64,000 bases of DNA from CAVUEG01 sp963740525 (GTDB taxonomy: Bacteria > Actinomycetota > Actinomycetes > Propionibacteriales > Nocardioidaceae). The position numbers were made by a program, and so were the translations under genes. Where the stretch lies: assembly GCA_963740525.1 (NCBI GenBank), contig CAVUEG010000006.1:496001-560000 (forward strand). The letters run 5' to 3'. This document shows positions 51,751-62,083 of the stretch, one piece after another. A model generated the notes under the pieces. The model ran no database searches, was not told the DNA's origin, and was given only the letters and a program-made list of their open reading frames with translations. Position 1 is the first letter of the stretch. Each line of letters opens with the position of its first letter.

Positions 51751-53607
51751 CTACTCGACCGTGACCGACTTGGCGAGGTTGCGGGGCTGGTCGACGTCGT
51801 GGCCCTTGAGCGTGGCGAGCTCGCAGGCGAACAGCTGGAGCGGGATCACCGACACCAGCGGCTGGAGCAGGGTCGGCACCTGCGGCAGCCTGATCAGCAC
51901 GTCGGCGAACGGGACCACGTCGTCGTCGCCCTCCTCGGCCAGGACCACGGTGCGGGCACCGCGCGCCCGGATCTCCTGGATCGCGCTGATCATCTTCCCG
52001 TGCAGCTGGTCACGCCCGCGAGGCGGCACGACGCAGAAGACCGGGAGTCCCTCCTCGATGAGAGCGATCGGGCCGTGCTTGAGCTCACCTGCCGCGAAGC
52101 CCTCGGCGTGGATGTAGGCGAGCTCCTTGAGCTTGAGGGCTCCCTCGAGCGCGATCGGAAAGCCGGCATGCCGGCCGAGGAACAGCACCGAGGTCGCGCC
52201 GGAGAGCTCCTTGGCGAGGTCGTACACCGTGTCCGCCTGGTCCAGCATCTGCTGGATCCGTTCGGGCATCTTGTCCAGCTCCCTGACCACGGCGGAGATC
52301 TCGTCGCCGAACTTGGTGCCGCGGACCTGCGCGAGGAACAGGCCGAGCACGAAGCACGCGACCATCTGGGTGACGAAGCCCTTGGTGGACGCGACGCCGA
52401 TCTCGGGTCCCGCGTGCGTGTAGATCACCGCGTCGGACTCGCGCGGGATCGTCGAGCCGTTGGTGTTGCAGATCGCCAGCACCTTGGCCTTCTGCTCGAC
52501 CGCGTGCCTGATCGCCATCAACGTGTCGGCGGTCTCGCCGGACTGGCTGATCGCGACGACCAGCGTGGTGCGCGTCAGGATCGGGTCCCGGTAGCGGAAC
52601 TCGTGGGAGAGCTCGACCTCACAGGGGATGCGGGTCCAGTGCTCGATCGCGTACTTCGCGACCATGGCGGCGAAGTAGGAGGAGCCGCACGCGATGATCA
52701 CGATCTTGTCGATGTCGCGGAGCTCCTCGTTGGAGATCCGGACCTCGTCGAGCTGGAGCTGCCCGGAGCCGGAGTGCCTGCCCAGCAGCGCGTCCGCGAC
52801 GGCGTGCGGCTGCTCGAAGATCTCCTTGCGCATGAACCAGTCGTAGCCGTCCTTCTCGGCGGCCGAGAGGTCCCAGTCGACGTGGTAGCGGCGCCCTTCG
52901 GCGGGGTTCCCGTCGAAGTCGGTGACCTCGACGCCGGCCGTGGTGATCGTGACGACCTGGTCCTGACCGAGCTCCAGGGCTTCGCGGGTGTGCTCGATGA
53001 AAGCCGACACGTCGGAGCCGAGGAAGTTCTCCCCCTCGCCCAGCCCGACCACGAGCGGGCTGTTGCGACGGGCACCGACCACACGGCCCGGGTCGTCCGC
53101 GTCGGCGAGGACGAGGGTGAAGGCGCCCTCGAGCCGACGGCAGACCTCCTGGACGGCGGTGGTCAGGTCACCGCCGCGCTGGAGGGCCGACTCGACGAGG
53201 TGAGCGACGATCTCGGTGTCGGTCTCCGAGAGCAGCTCGTGCCCCTCGGCCTCGATCTCGGTCCGCAGCGTGGCGAAGTTCTCGATGATGCCGTTGTGCA
53301 CCAGCGCCACCCGGCCCTCGGCACCGAGATGGGGATGGGCGTTGGCATCGGTGGGGGCCCCATGGGTGGCCCAGCGGGTGTGGCCGATGCCGGTGTGTGC
53401 CCCGGGCAGCGGGCTCTCGTCGACCTCCTTCTCGAGGTTCGCGAGCTTGCCGGCCTTCTTGGCCCAGCGGATCGTGCCGCGGTCACCGGAGGTGTCGACG
53501 AGCGCGATCCCCGCGGAGTCGTAGCCGCGGTACTCCAGGCGCCGGAGCCCCTCGAGGATCACGCCCTGCGCCTGCTTCTCCCCGACGTAACCCACGATTC
53601 CGCACAT
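51751..53607 (-). CDS. glmS: glutamine-fructose-6-phosphate aminotransferase
   Basis: ATG 53607 gives 618 residues beginning MCGIVGYVGEKQA, so C2 is the N-terminal nucleophile after removal of Met. The glutaminase domain runs to about 240 and is followed by two SIS domains (ACGSSYFAA, ISQSGETADT, LGRHAGFPIALEGALK) and the C-terminal DQPRNLAKSVTVE. It makes glucosamine-6-phosphate for UDP-GlcNAc. A longer open frame upstream is not in the family. No glmS ribozyme is visible: the start is preceded by TAGACT 7 bases away and only 74 bases separate it from coaA. Confidence 0.96.
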   Translation of the reverse strand: MCGIVGYVGEKQAQGVILEGLRRLEYRGYDSAGIALVDTSGDRGTIRWAKKAGKLANLEKEVDESPLPGAHTGIGHTRWATHGAPTDANAHPHLGAEGRVALVHNGIIENFATLRTEIEAEGHELLSETDTEIVAHLVESALQRGGDLTTAVQEVCRRLEGAFTLVLADADDPGRVVGARRNSPLVVGLGEGENFLGSDVSAFIEHTREALELGQDQVVTITTAGVEVTDFDGNPAEGRRYHVDWDLSAAEKDGYDWFMRKEIFEQPHAVADALLGRHSGSGQLQLDEVRISNEELRDIDKIVIIACGSSYFAAMVAKYAIEHWTRIPCEVELSHEFRYRDPILTRTTLVVAISQSGETADTLMAIRHAVEQKAKVLAICNTNGSTIPRESDAVIYTHAGPEIGVASTKGFVTQMVACFVLGLFLAQVRGTKFGDEISAVVRELDKMPERIQQMLDQADTVYDLAKELSGATSVLFLGRHAGFPIALEGALKLKELAYIHAEGFAAGELKHGPIALIEEGLPVFCVVPPRGRDQLHGKMISAIQEIRARGARTVVLAEEGDDDVVPFADVLIRLPQVPTLLQPLVSVIPLQLFACELATLKGHDVDQPRNLAKSVTVE

Positions 53608-53614
53608 GAGGGGG

Positions 53615-53620
53615 AGTCTA
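53615..53620 (-). promoter_or_regulatory. -10 box of a likely leaderless glmS transcript
   Basis: TAGACT on the minus strand ends 7 bases before the ATG of glmS, leaving no room for a ribozyme leader. The -35 region is weak. Confidence 0.45.
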
Positions 53621-53681
53621 CGCAAGCCTCGATCAGTGCCCCGCACCTCGCCGGCGGCCCGGGTAGGCAACAATCACCAGC

Positions 53682-54647
53682 ATGTCCGGAGCCCACCTTG
53701 GCGACCCTCGCGAGACGTCGCCGTACGTCGAGCTCGACCGACCCGCGTGGGCCAAGCTCGGCGAGGCGACCGAGCAGCCCCTGTCGGCCGACGAGATCGA
53801 CCGGGTCAAGGGCCTCGGCGACGAGCTCGACCTCGACGAGGTGCAGCAGGTCTACCTGCCGCTGTCGCGGCTGCTGAGCCTGTACGTCGAGGCCGCCGGA
53901 GACCTCCACCGGGCCCAGGAGAGCTTCCTCGACAAGCCCCAGCCGCCGCGCACACCGTTCGTGATCGGCCTCGCCGGGTCGGTCGCGGTCGGCAAGTCGA
54001 CGACCGCCCGGGTGCTGCAGCAGATGCTGGCCCACTGGCCGGAGCACCCGTCGGTGTCACTGGTGACCACCGACGGATTCCTCTACCCCAACGCGGAGCT
54101 CGAGCGACGTGGCCTGCTCACCCGCAAGGGCTTTCCCGAGTCGTACGACCGCAAGGCCCTGCTGCGCTTCGTGATCGACATCAAGTCCGGCAAGGACGAG
54201 GTGGAGGCACCGACGTACTCGCACCTGACGTACGACGTACGTCCGGAAGAGACGGTCACGATCAAGCGACCGGACATCGTGATCATCGAGGGGCTGAACG
54301 TGCTCCAGCCGGCGCGAGCACGCGACGACGGGCGCACGGGACTGGCGCTCAGCGACTTCTTCGACTTCTCCGTGTACGTCGACGCGGCAAAGGCCGACAT
54401 CCGTCGCTGGTACACCGAGAGGTTCCTGCGACTGAGGGAGACCGCCTTCCAGAACCCGCAGTCCTACTTCGCCCGGTACGGCCGGCTCTCCGAGACCGAT
54501 GCGGTGAAGCAGGCCGGGGCCATCTGGGACTCCATCAACGGGCCGAACCTGAAGCAGAACATCGAGCCGACCCGCTCACGCGCGACCCTGGTCCTGCGCA
54601 AGGACGCCGACCACTCGGTCCGGTACGTGCGGCTCCGCAAGCTCTGA
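53682..54647 (+). CDS. coaA: pantothenate kinase, type I
   Basis: A 321-residue CoaA. The P-loop GSVAVGKSTTARVLQ is at 99-113, followed by LVTTDGFLYPN, the conserved KGFPESYDRKALLRFV and DIVIIEGLNVLQ. It phosphorylates pantothenate in the first step to CoA. It is divergent from glmS, 74 bases apart, a common layout in actinobacteria. The reading frame is complete. Confidence 0.95.
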   Translation: MSGAHLGDPRETSPYVELDRPAWAKLGEATEQPLSADEIDRVKGLGDELDLDEVQQVYLPLSRLLSLYVEAAGDLHRAQESFLDKPQPPRTPFVIGLAGSVAVGKSTTARVLQQMLAHWPEHPSVSLVTTDGFLYPNAELERRGLLTRKGFPESYDRKALLRFVIDIKSGKDEVEAPTYSHLTYDVRPEETVTIKRPDIVIIEGLNVLQPARARDDGRTGLALSDFFDFSVYVDAAKADIRRWYTERFLRLRETAFQNPQSYFARYGRLSETDAVKQAGAIWDSINGPNLKQNIEPTRSRATLVLRKDADHSVRYVRLRKL

Positions 54648-54671
54648 CTCCCGCGGTGGTTGACTGTTCCC

Positions 54672-55631
54672 GTGCTTCATCTCCGGCTCCGGGTCCCCAA
54701 TGGCTCCGTCGACGCCGTGCGCGACCTGCTCGAGAACGACGAGACGGTCACCAACGTCGCGGTGCTTCCCGACGCGTTCACCAAGCCGGCGGGCACGCTG
54801 GTCCTGGCCGACGTCGCACGCGAGAACGCCTCGGGGGTCGTCGGCTCCCTGCGCGACCTCGACCTCGGCCATGACGGTGCGATCACGCTCGACGACATCG
54901 ACACGATCCTGTCCGACTCGGCCAGCGAGGCCGAGCGGGTGGCTCCGGGCGCCCCGGACGACGGCGTCGTGTGGGTGGCGGTCGAGCAGCGCCTGCGCTC
55001 GGAGTCGCGGCTGTCCTTCTCGTTCGTCGCCTTCCTCACCCTCGCCGCGCTGATCGCGGGTTGTGGACGCATCCTGGACCAGCCGATCCTGATCGTGGGC
55101 GCGATGGTCGTCGGCCCCGAGTTCTCGCCCGTCGCCGCCGTCTGCTTCGCACTGGCGAGGCCGCGCCCCGGCATGCTGAGGCCTGCACTGGGCACATTGG
55201 CGGTCGGCTTCCTGGCTGCGACGACCGTGGCCACGACCGTCTGGGCGGTTGCCTACCGGCTGGGCGCGTTCACCGGTGCACAGGCGGCCTCGGGCAACCT
55301 GACCGACTTCATCGTCCATCCCGACGGCTGGTCGTTCGCCGTGGCGCTCCTCGCCGGGGTCGCCGGAACGATCTCCCTCACCACGGCGAAGTCGGGGCCG
55401 CTGGTAGGCGTCTTCATCTCGGTCACCACCGTCCCTGCCCTGGGCACCTTGGCCGTGGTACTGGCCACGGGCGTCTGGAGCGAGGTGTCCGGCGCGCTCG
55501 CCCAGTTGGGTCTGAACCTGCTCGGCCTCCTGCTCGCCGGGACGGTCACCCTGCTCCTCCAGCGGGTGGTGTGGCGCCGAATCGCCGGGCGGGGCCAGAA
55601 CGCCGCCAGCCAGCAGACCGCAAAGGGCTGA
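54672..55631 (+). CDS. DUF389 membrane protein
   Basis: Begins at GTG 54672 (VLHLRLRVPNGS), as relatives do; a TTG 4 codons upstream is possible. The 319-residue product has a soluble ferredoxin-like domain (1-115), then six to seven membrane helices starting SFVAFLTLAALIAGCGRIL and the DUF389 hallmark VGAMVVGPEFSPVAAV. The function is unknown; relatives are sometimes called TIGR00341/TIGR00271 membrane proteins. It follows coaA by 24 bases on the same strand. Confidence 0.8.
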   Translation: MLHLRLRVPNGSVDAVRDLLENDETVTNVAVLPDAFTKPAGTLVLADVARENASGVVGSLRDLDLGHDGAITLDDIDTILSDSASEAERVAPGAPDDGVVWVAVEQRLRSESRLSFSFVAFLTLAALIAGCGRILDQPILIVGAMVVGPEFSPVAAVCFALARPRPGMLRPALGTLAVGFLAATTVATTVWAVAYRLGAFTGAQAASGNLTDFIVHPDGWSFAVALLAGVAGTISLTTAKSGPLVGVFISVTTVPALGTLAVVLATGVWSEVSGALAQLGLNLLGLLLAGTVTLLLQRVVWRRIAGRGQNAASQQTAKG

Positions 55632-55652
55632 TCGCCGTCGGTCCGCAGGAGC

Positions 55653-56672
55653 TCAGCCCAGCGCCTTGTGGAACTCGCCCATTCGCTCCACCGGCCGGAA
55701 CCCCAGCGCCTCGTTGACGGCGACCATCGGCGCGTTGACCTCGGCGTTGTAGGTGCAGAGACGGTCGATGTCGTCCCGCTCGGCCTGGAGCAGGACCAGG
55801 TTGGCCACCTTGACCGCGATCCCGAGCCGGTGCCCGCGGTCGCCGGGGCGCACCAGTGTCCCCCACTGGTAGGCGATGCCGGGGTCGTGGACGCTGATCG
55901 CCAGGTCCGTGTAGGCAGCGACCTGGCCCTCACCGTCGAGCGCGACGGTCGAGTACACCGTCCGACCCTGCTTGGCGACGATCTCCTCGCTCTCGCGGAA
56001 AGCCTCGACACTGGCGTTCTCCGCCTCCCGGGCGATCTCACCCATCGGAGCTTCGGCGTTCAACGTCGCCGCGGTCGCGGCGTACGACGCGACCAGCTCC
56101 CCCGGAACCGGACCGAACCAGGAGCGCAGCTCATAGCCGGTGTGGTGCGGGGCCGCCTCGGCGGCCAGCCTGCCGAGAATCGCCCCGTCCACCGGCAGCT
56201 CGAGTGAGCGCCGGACGTCCCCGAGCCCGAACCCGAACCCGCGACGGGTCAGGAAGTCGGCGTAGGGATGCCCGGAGCCGTCAGCCGGGAACGAGTACGG
56301 ATAGGTCGTCTCCCCCAGCAGGCTGGTGCGGCCGTTCTCACGGGCCAGCGCCTCCATCCGCGCCAGCATGGCGGTGCCGTACCCGCGACCCCGGAAGTCC
56401 GGGTGCGTGTCGACGTGCGTGTTGGCCTGGGTGAGGTTGTCGAGGAGCGGGATGCTCAGGCCGGCCACCGAGACGACCTCGCCGCCCACCAGCCCCACAT
56501 AGCCGGTGAAGCGGCGCCTGATCCCACGCGTCTGCAGGTCGACCCGGCACTCCTCGAGCTGCCAGGTCAGCGGGTCGTCGCGCTCGAAGCGGTCCGAGGC
56601 CGCGTAGACGGCGTGCCAGGCATCCACGGCGGCGTCATCGAACGGGTCGAGCTCGCGGATCTCCATGCTCAT
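55653..56672 (-). CDS. tandem GNAT acetyltransferase
   Basis: A 339-residue protein with two GNAT folds. The first (about 1-150) has the acetyl-CoA loop DFRGRGYGTAMLARM; the second (about 175-339) has GDRGHRLGIAVKVANL, then NAEVNAPMVAVNEALGF. Two-domain GNATs include mycothiol synthase, but the conserved residues of that enzyme are not seen, so the substrate is open. ATG 56672 (MSMEIREL) is preferred; 56666 is a second choice. It stands alone, convergent with the DUF389 gene. Confidence 0.8.
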   Translation of the reverse strand: MSMEIRELDPFDDAAVDAWHAVYAASDRFERDDPLTWQLEECRVDLQTRGIRRRFTGYVGLVGGEVVSVAGLSIPLLDNLTQANTHVDTHPDFRGRGYGTAMLARMEALARENGRTSLLGETTYPYSFPADGSGHPYADFLTRRGFGFGLGDVRRSLELPVDGAILGRLAAEAAPHHTGYELRSWFGPVPGELVASYAATAATLNAEAPMGEIAREAENASVEAFRESEEIVAKQGRTVYSTVALDGEGQVAAYTDLAISVHDPGIAYQWGTLVRPGDRGHRLGIAVKVANLVLLQAERDDIDRLCTYNAEVNAPMVAVNEALGFRPVERMGEFHKALG

Positions 56673-56768
56673 GACGTGATGCTTCCTGCTCGTTGCCTGC
56701 ACCCGGGTGGACGCTCCACGGGGGACCCTAGCCACGGGCCGGCCGCCGCGCATCCGGATTTCCGAGGG

Positions 56769-58115
56769 TCAGAGAGCCAGTCGCTCGCGGACCACGTCGG
56801 CGAGCCGGTCCGCGATCTCCTGGGCACGCTCGGCGGTGGTCGCCTCGACCATCACCCGCACCAGAGGCTCCGTGCCGGACGGCCGCAGCAGCACCCGGCC
56901 GCTCTCACCCAGGTCAGCCTCCGCCTCGGCCACGGCCGCGGCCAGCACGAAGTCCTCGTCGGCGCGGGACTTGTCGACGTCCGGCACGTTCACCAAGACC
57001 TGGGGCAACCGGGTCATCACGTCTGCGAGCTGCGCGAGCGAGGCCTGCTTGTCAGCCATCCGCTCCAGGACCCGCAGCGCCGTGAGGATCCCGTCGCCGG
57101 TGGTGGCGTGGTTGCTCATGATCACGTGACCCGACTGCTCGCCACCCAAGGTGTAGCCGAGCGCCTTCATCGCCTCGAGGACGTAGCGGTCGCCCACCTT
57201 CGTCTGGCGTACGCCGACACCTTCGGCCTTCATCGCCTGCACGAAGCCCAGGTTGCTCATCACCGTCGCGACCACGGTGTCGTGGTACAGCTCGCCGGAG
57301 TCGCGCATGGCCAGGGCCAGGATCGCCAGGATCTGGTCGCCGTCGACGATGTTGCCCTCGGCGTCGACCGCCAGGCAACGGTCGGCGTCGCCGTCGAGAG
57401 CGAACCCGACGTCGGCCTCGTGCTCGAGGACTGCACGCTGCAGCAGCCCGAGGTGCGTCGAGCCGCACTGTTCGTTGATGTTGAGCCCGTCCGGCTCCGC
57501 ACAGATCGCGACGACCTCGGCCCCGGCGGCCTTCAGCGTGGCCGGACCAGCCACGGAGGCCGCGCCGTGGGCGCAGTCGAGGACGACCTTGAGGCCCTCC
57601 AGCCGCGTGGTGGCCGAGCCGGCGAGGTGCCCGACGTAGTCGGACACGGCGTCGTCGTACGTGCGCACCCGGCCGACGGCGGAACCGGTGGGCCGGTCCC
57701 ACGGCTCGCGCAGGCGCTTCTCGATCGCGTGCTCGATCGCGTCGTCGAGCTTCGCCCCGCCTCGGGCCAGGAACTTGATGCCGTTGTCCGGCATCGGGTT
57801 GTGGCTCGCTGAGAGCATCACACCGAGGTCGGCGTCCAGCGAGCCGGTGAGGTAGGCGACGCCAGGGGTCGGCAGCTCGCCGAGCAGGAGGACGTCCACG
57901 CCCGCAGACGCCAGGCCCGCGACCACCGCGGCCTCCAGGAACTGGCCGGAGATCCGGGTGTCACGCCCGACAACGGCAACGGGCCGGTGTCCAGAGAAGA
58001 CACCGGCCTCGCCGAGGACGTGGGCAGCAGCGACCGAGAGGTCCAGGGCCAGCTCTGCGGTCACCAGACCGTTCGCCAGACCCCGGACACCGTCGGTGCC
58101 GAAGTACTGCCCCAC
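56769..58115 (-). CDS. glmM: phosphoglucosamine mutase
   Basis: A 448-residue alpha-phosphohexomutase. The active serine loop is LSASHNPMPDNG with S104 as the phosphoserine; the metal loop DGDADRCL and the sugar-binding GGEQSGHVI follow. It turns glucosamine-6-phosphate from GlmS into glucosamine-1-phosphate. It is third in the rplM-rpsI-glmM run, 8 bases after rpsI. Confidence 0.95.
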   Translation of the reverse strand: MGQYFGTDGVRGLANGLVTAELALDLSVAAAHVLGEAGVFSGHRPVAVVGRDTRISGQFLEAAVVAGLASAGVDVLLLGELPTPGVAYLTGSLDADLGVMLSASHNPMPDNGIKFLARGGAKLDDAIEHAIEKRLREPWDRPTGSAVGRVRTYDDAVSDYVGHLAGSATTRLEGLKVVLDCAHGAASVAGPATLKAAGAEVVAICAEPDGLNINEQCGSTHLGLLQRAVLEHEADVGFALDGDADRCLAVDAEGNIVDGDQILAILALAMRDSGELYHDTVVATVMSNLGFVQAMKAEGVGVRQTKVGDRYVLEAMKALGYTLGGEQSGHVIMSNHATTGDGILTALRVLERMADKQASLAQLADVMTRLPQVLVNVPDVDKSRADEDFVLAAAVAEAEADLGESGRVLLRPSGTEPLVRVMVEATTAERAQEIADRLADVVRERLAL

Positions 58116-58123
58116 GGAGTGTG

Positions 58124-58624
58124 TTACCGCTTGCTGAACTGGGGAGCCTTGCGGGCCTTCTTCAGTCCGGCCTTCTTGCGCTCGATGACGCGGGCGTCAC
58201 GCGTGAGCAGCCCGGCCTTCTTCAGCGACGCGCGGTTGGCCTCGAGGTCGATCGCGTTCAGCGCGCGGGCCACACCGAGGCGCAGCGCACCGGCCTGGCC
58301 GGTGATGCCGCCGCCGTGGATCCGGGCGATCACGTCGAAGCGGTCCACCAGGTCGGTCGTCACGAAGGGCTCGTTGACGACCTGCTGGTGCAGCTTGTTG
58401 GGGAAGTACGAGTCGAGGGCGCGACCGTTGACGGTCCACTGGCCGGTGCCGGGGACGAGGCGCACGCGCGCCACTGCCTCCTTGCGGCGACCTGTTGCCG
58501 CCGCGGGAGCGATCGTCGCGGGACGGGGCGGAGCGTCCGCGGACGGCGCGCTCTCCGAGCTGTAGGCAACGCCCTGCTCGTCGGCCTCAAAGGTCTCTTC
58601 GACCTCGGTGCTGGACTCAGCCAC
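58124..58624 (-). CDS. rpsI: 30S ribosomal protein S9
   Basis: A 166-residue uS9 with an acidic N-terminal extension (about 1-45) that is common in actinobacteria. The conserved TGRRKEAVARVRL and the basic tail KKARKAPQFSKR, which reaches the P-site tRNA, are present. It lies 28 bases after rplM. Confidence 0.97.
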   Translation of the reverse strand: MAESSTEVEETFEADEQGVAYSSESAPSADAPPRPATIAPAAATGRRKEAVARVRLVPGTGQWTVNGRALDSYFPNKLHQQVVNEPFVTTDLVDRFDVIARIHGGGITGQAGALRLGVARALNAIDLEANRASLKKAGLLTRDARVIERKKAGLKKARKAPQFSKR

Positions 58625-58652
58625 TGTTCTGGTTCCTGCTTTCTGCCTGGAG

Positions 58653-59096
58653 TTACTGGGCGATCTGGGTGATCACGAACGGCGTGGCCATCTGGGCCTT
58701 GTGCGGGTGCTCCGGGCCGGAGTAGACCTTCAGCTTCTTCAGCATCGAGCGGCCGAGACGGTTCTTCGGGAGCATGCCCCACACGGCGTTCTCGATGGCC
58801 TTGCGGGCGTCCTTCTCGAGCAGCTCGCCGATCGGGGTGGACGAGAGGCCGCCGGGGTAGCCGGAGTGGCGGTACGCGAGCTTGCTGGTCTTCTTGTCGC
58901 CGGAGAGGGCGACCTTCTCGGCGTTGACGATGATCACGAAGTCGCCGGTGTCCATGTGCGGGGCGAAGATCGGCTTGTGCTTGCCGCGAAGCAGGTTGGC
59001 GGTCTGGACGGAAAGTCGTCCGAGCACCACGTCGGTGGCGTCGATGACGTGCCACTCGCGCTGGATGTCAGCGGGCTTCGGGCTGAAGGTACGCAC
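58653..59096 (-). CDS. rplM: 50S ribosomal protein L13
   Basis: GTG 59096 gives 147 residues, the normal length: VRTFSPKPADIQREWHVIDA, with MLPKNRLGRSMLKKLKVY near the end. An in-frame extension upstream is not part of the family. A GAGAAGG ribosome-binding site lies just before the start. First gene of rplM-rpsI-glmM. Confidence 0.97.
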   Translation of the reverse strand: MRTFSPKPADIQREWHVIDATDVVLGRLSVQTANLLRGKHKPIFAPHMDTGDFVIIVNAEKVALSGDKKTSKLAYRHSGYPGGLSSTPIGELLEKDARKAIENAVWGMLPKNRLGRSMLKKLKVYSGPEHPHKAQMATPFVITQIAQ

Positions 59097-59235
59097 GGTT
59101 GTTGCCTTCTCGTTGATCGGTTGTCGGGTCGTTCTGCCAGCCTGTGTCGACAAGGTCGCTGGCTGTGGGTCCTGCCGGGTCGTGCTCGAGCGGCGCGCAG
59201 GCACCTAGACCGGCCCGCGACTGCCGCGACCATCA

Positions 59236-59265
59236 AGAGTACCCACGGGGGCAGGTACCGGTCAA
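59236..59265 (-). promoter_or_regulatory. rplM promoter
   Basis: On the minus strand TTGACC (59265-59260) and TACTCT (59241-59236) are 18 bases apart, leaving a leader of about 135 bases before rplM. The rest of the 308-base gap (59097-59404) holds that leader and the gltA upstream region, where no clear promoter was found; a GGAG ribosome-binding site precedes gltA. Confidence 0.65.
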
Positions 59266-59404
59266 AACGAGGCCGGTTTCGCCAGATCGGGCCCGCGGGA
59301 ATAGGTTGTCACAAGAAATCATGACCTGACGACGTACAACGGCTCCCGGACACGCCCCCCACATGGCGCCGGCGGGTCCGGATCCCCTACAGCGAGGAGC
59401 CGAC

Positions 59405-60727
<1,323 letters not shown>

Positions 60728-60765
60728 CCCAGCAGGGCGCCTGACCGCCTCGCCACTGCGCAGAC

Positions 60766-62007
60766 TCAGACGGCATGCCGTTCGAGTCGACGTACGTCGC
60801 GGGACAGCAGGGCGAGCAGTGAGCTGCCCCCGATCACGGCCGTGATCACGATCAGCCACGTCCGGTAGCCGACCGCCTCGGCTACCGGACCGGTGAGCGC
60901 GAGCCCGACCGGGCGGGCGATGAACGAGCCGATCATGTCGAAGGCGAAGACCCGGGCGAGCTTGTCCGGCTCGACGTTCTCCTGGATGGACAGGTCCCAG
61001 GCCACGCTGAAGATCTCCAGCCCGAACCCGTGCACGAACGCGCCGGCGAGCAGGACGGCCAGAGAGTCGGACAACGCCATCGCCGCGGGGAAGCAGGCGG
61101 TCAGTGAGAGAAAGACGGTGCCGGCGAAGAGCGCTCGCCGCGGTCGCCAGCGCAGCGTGAACAGCCCACCCACGACGAACCCGACCATCATCACCGACAG
61201 CGCCCAGCCCCAGGCCGGGCGGCCCAGGTGGTCGCCCACCACGATCGGTCCCAGCACACCCTGGGCGCCTCCGTAGAACAGGTGGTAGAGCAGCGCCTGG
61301 AGGATCAGGAGCCACAGCCAGGTGTGCCGCATCACCTCGGCGAAACCGGCTCGGACGTCGGAGAGCATCGTGGCCTTCGCGGGGGCAGGGAGCGGCGGTA
61401 CGTCGATCAGCGCGAAGCAGGCTGCGGCGGCCACGAAGCTCACCGCATCGATGCCCAGGGCCCAGCCGGTGCCGATGGTGACCACCAGCAGACCACCTGC
61501 CCCGGTCCCGATGATGGCGGCCACGTTCTGGCTCAGCCGACGCCAGCTGATCGCCGATCGGAGCAGCGCAGCAGGCACCGTCTGCTGGGTCACCGCCCGC
61601 GAGCTCGGCCCGCCCAGTGCACCGAGCCCCCCGTTGACCATGCCGACGGCGGCCAGCAGCGGGATGCTCCCCCAGCCACCGATCAGGCTGGCCGCGGCCA
61701 GCCCCTGCGCCACCCCGGCCGCCACCGAGGAACCCTGCATCATCGCCGTGCGTGGGAGCCGGTCGCCCAGCACACCGCCGTACAGGACCGCGACCACGTC
61801 GGCCAGGGCGTACAGGCCGATCACGATGCCGAGGTCCGTGGCCGAGCCACCGAGATCGAGCACCGCGAACGCGATCGCCACCGGGGCGATGCCGCTGCCC
61901 AGACTGCTCACGGTGCCACCGGCGATCAACCACCGGAAGGGGCGGGATCGAAGCGGCGTGCCCGGGTCTGCCGTCGCGTCGTCGGCGACGACTCTCCCCC
62001 AGGTCAC
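60766..62007 (-). CDS. MFS exporter
   Basis: A 413-residue protein with twelve predicted membrane helices and the MFS loop motif GGVLGDRLPRTAMM between helices 2 and 3. It resembles the MFS_3 (EntS-like) exporters. GTG 62007 lies 7 bases after a TAATCT box, a leaderless layout. A 10-bp palindrome fills the promoter spacer, so the divergent MarR regulator very likely represses it. The substrate is unknown. Confidence 0.88.
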   Translation of the reverse strand: MTWGRVVADDATADPGTPLRSRPFRWLIAGGTVSSLGSGIAPVAIAFAVLDLGGSATDLGIVIGLYALADVVAVLYGGVLGDRLPRTAMMQGSSVAAGVAQGLAAASLIGGWGSIPLLAAVGMVNGGLGALGGPSSRAVTQQTVPAALLRSAISWRRLSQNVAAIIGTGAGGLLVVTIGTGWALGIDAVSFVAAAACFALIDVPPLPAPAKATMLSDVRAGFAEVMRHTWLWLLILQALLYHLFYGGAQGVLGPIVVGDHLGRPAWGWALSVMMVGFVVGGLFTLRWRPRRALFAGTVFLSLTACFPAAMALSDSLAVLLAGAFVHGFGLEIFSVAWDLSIQENVEPDKLARVFAFDMIGSFIARPVGLALTGPVAEAVGYRTWLIVITAVIGGSSLLALLSRDVRRLERHAV

Positions 62008-62014
62008 GGGCCGC

Positions 62015-62044
62015 AGATTAGTTCGCCACCGAACTAATCGTCAA
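62015..62044 (-). promoter_or_regulatory. MFS exporter promoter
   Basis: On the minus strand TTGACG (62044-62039) and TAATCT (62020-62015) are 18 bases apart. Seven bases follow to the GTG at 62007. It is one of the best promoters in the window. Confidence 0.75.
62016..62039. promoter_or_regulatory. MarR-type operator palindrome
   Basis: GATTAGTTCG-CCAC-CGAACTAATC, a perfect 10-bp inverted repeat with a 4-base centre, in the 76-base gap between the divergent MFS and MarR genes. It covers the whole spacer and the inner bases of the -10 and -35 boxes of the MFS promoter. A dimeric winged-helix repressor would block it directly. Confidence 0.85.
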
Positions 62045-62070
62045 CGCCAGCGCCGCCGGAAGGCGACCCC

Positions 62071-62076
62071 TAGACT
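62071..62076 (+). promoter_or_regulatory. -10 box of a likely leaderless marR transcript
   Basis: TAGACT ends 7 bases (CCCCGCC) before the ATG at 62084. The -35 region is weak, as at the other leaderless starts of the window. Confidence 0.45.
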
Positions 62077-62083
62077 CCCCGCC

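Noticed and set aside
53608..53681. glmS ribozyme/riboswitch
   Set aside because: The gap is 74 bases, shared with a divergent promoter, and the glmS start has a leaderless -10 box; no ribozyme core is visible.
55653..56672. Mycothiol synthase (mshD)
   Set aside because: Two GNAT domains are present, but the sequence does not match conserved MshD segments.
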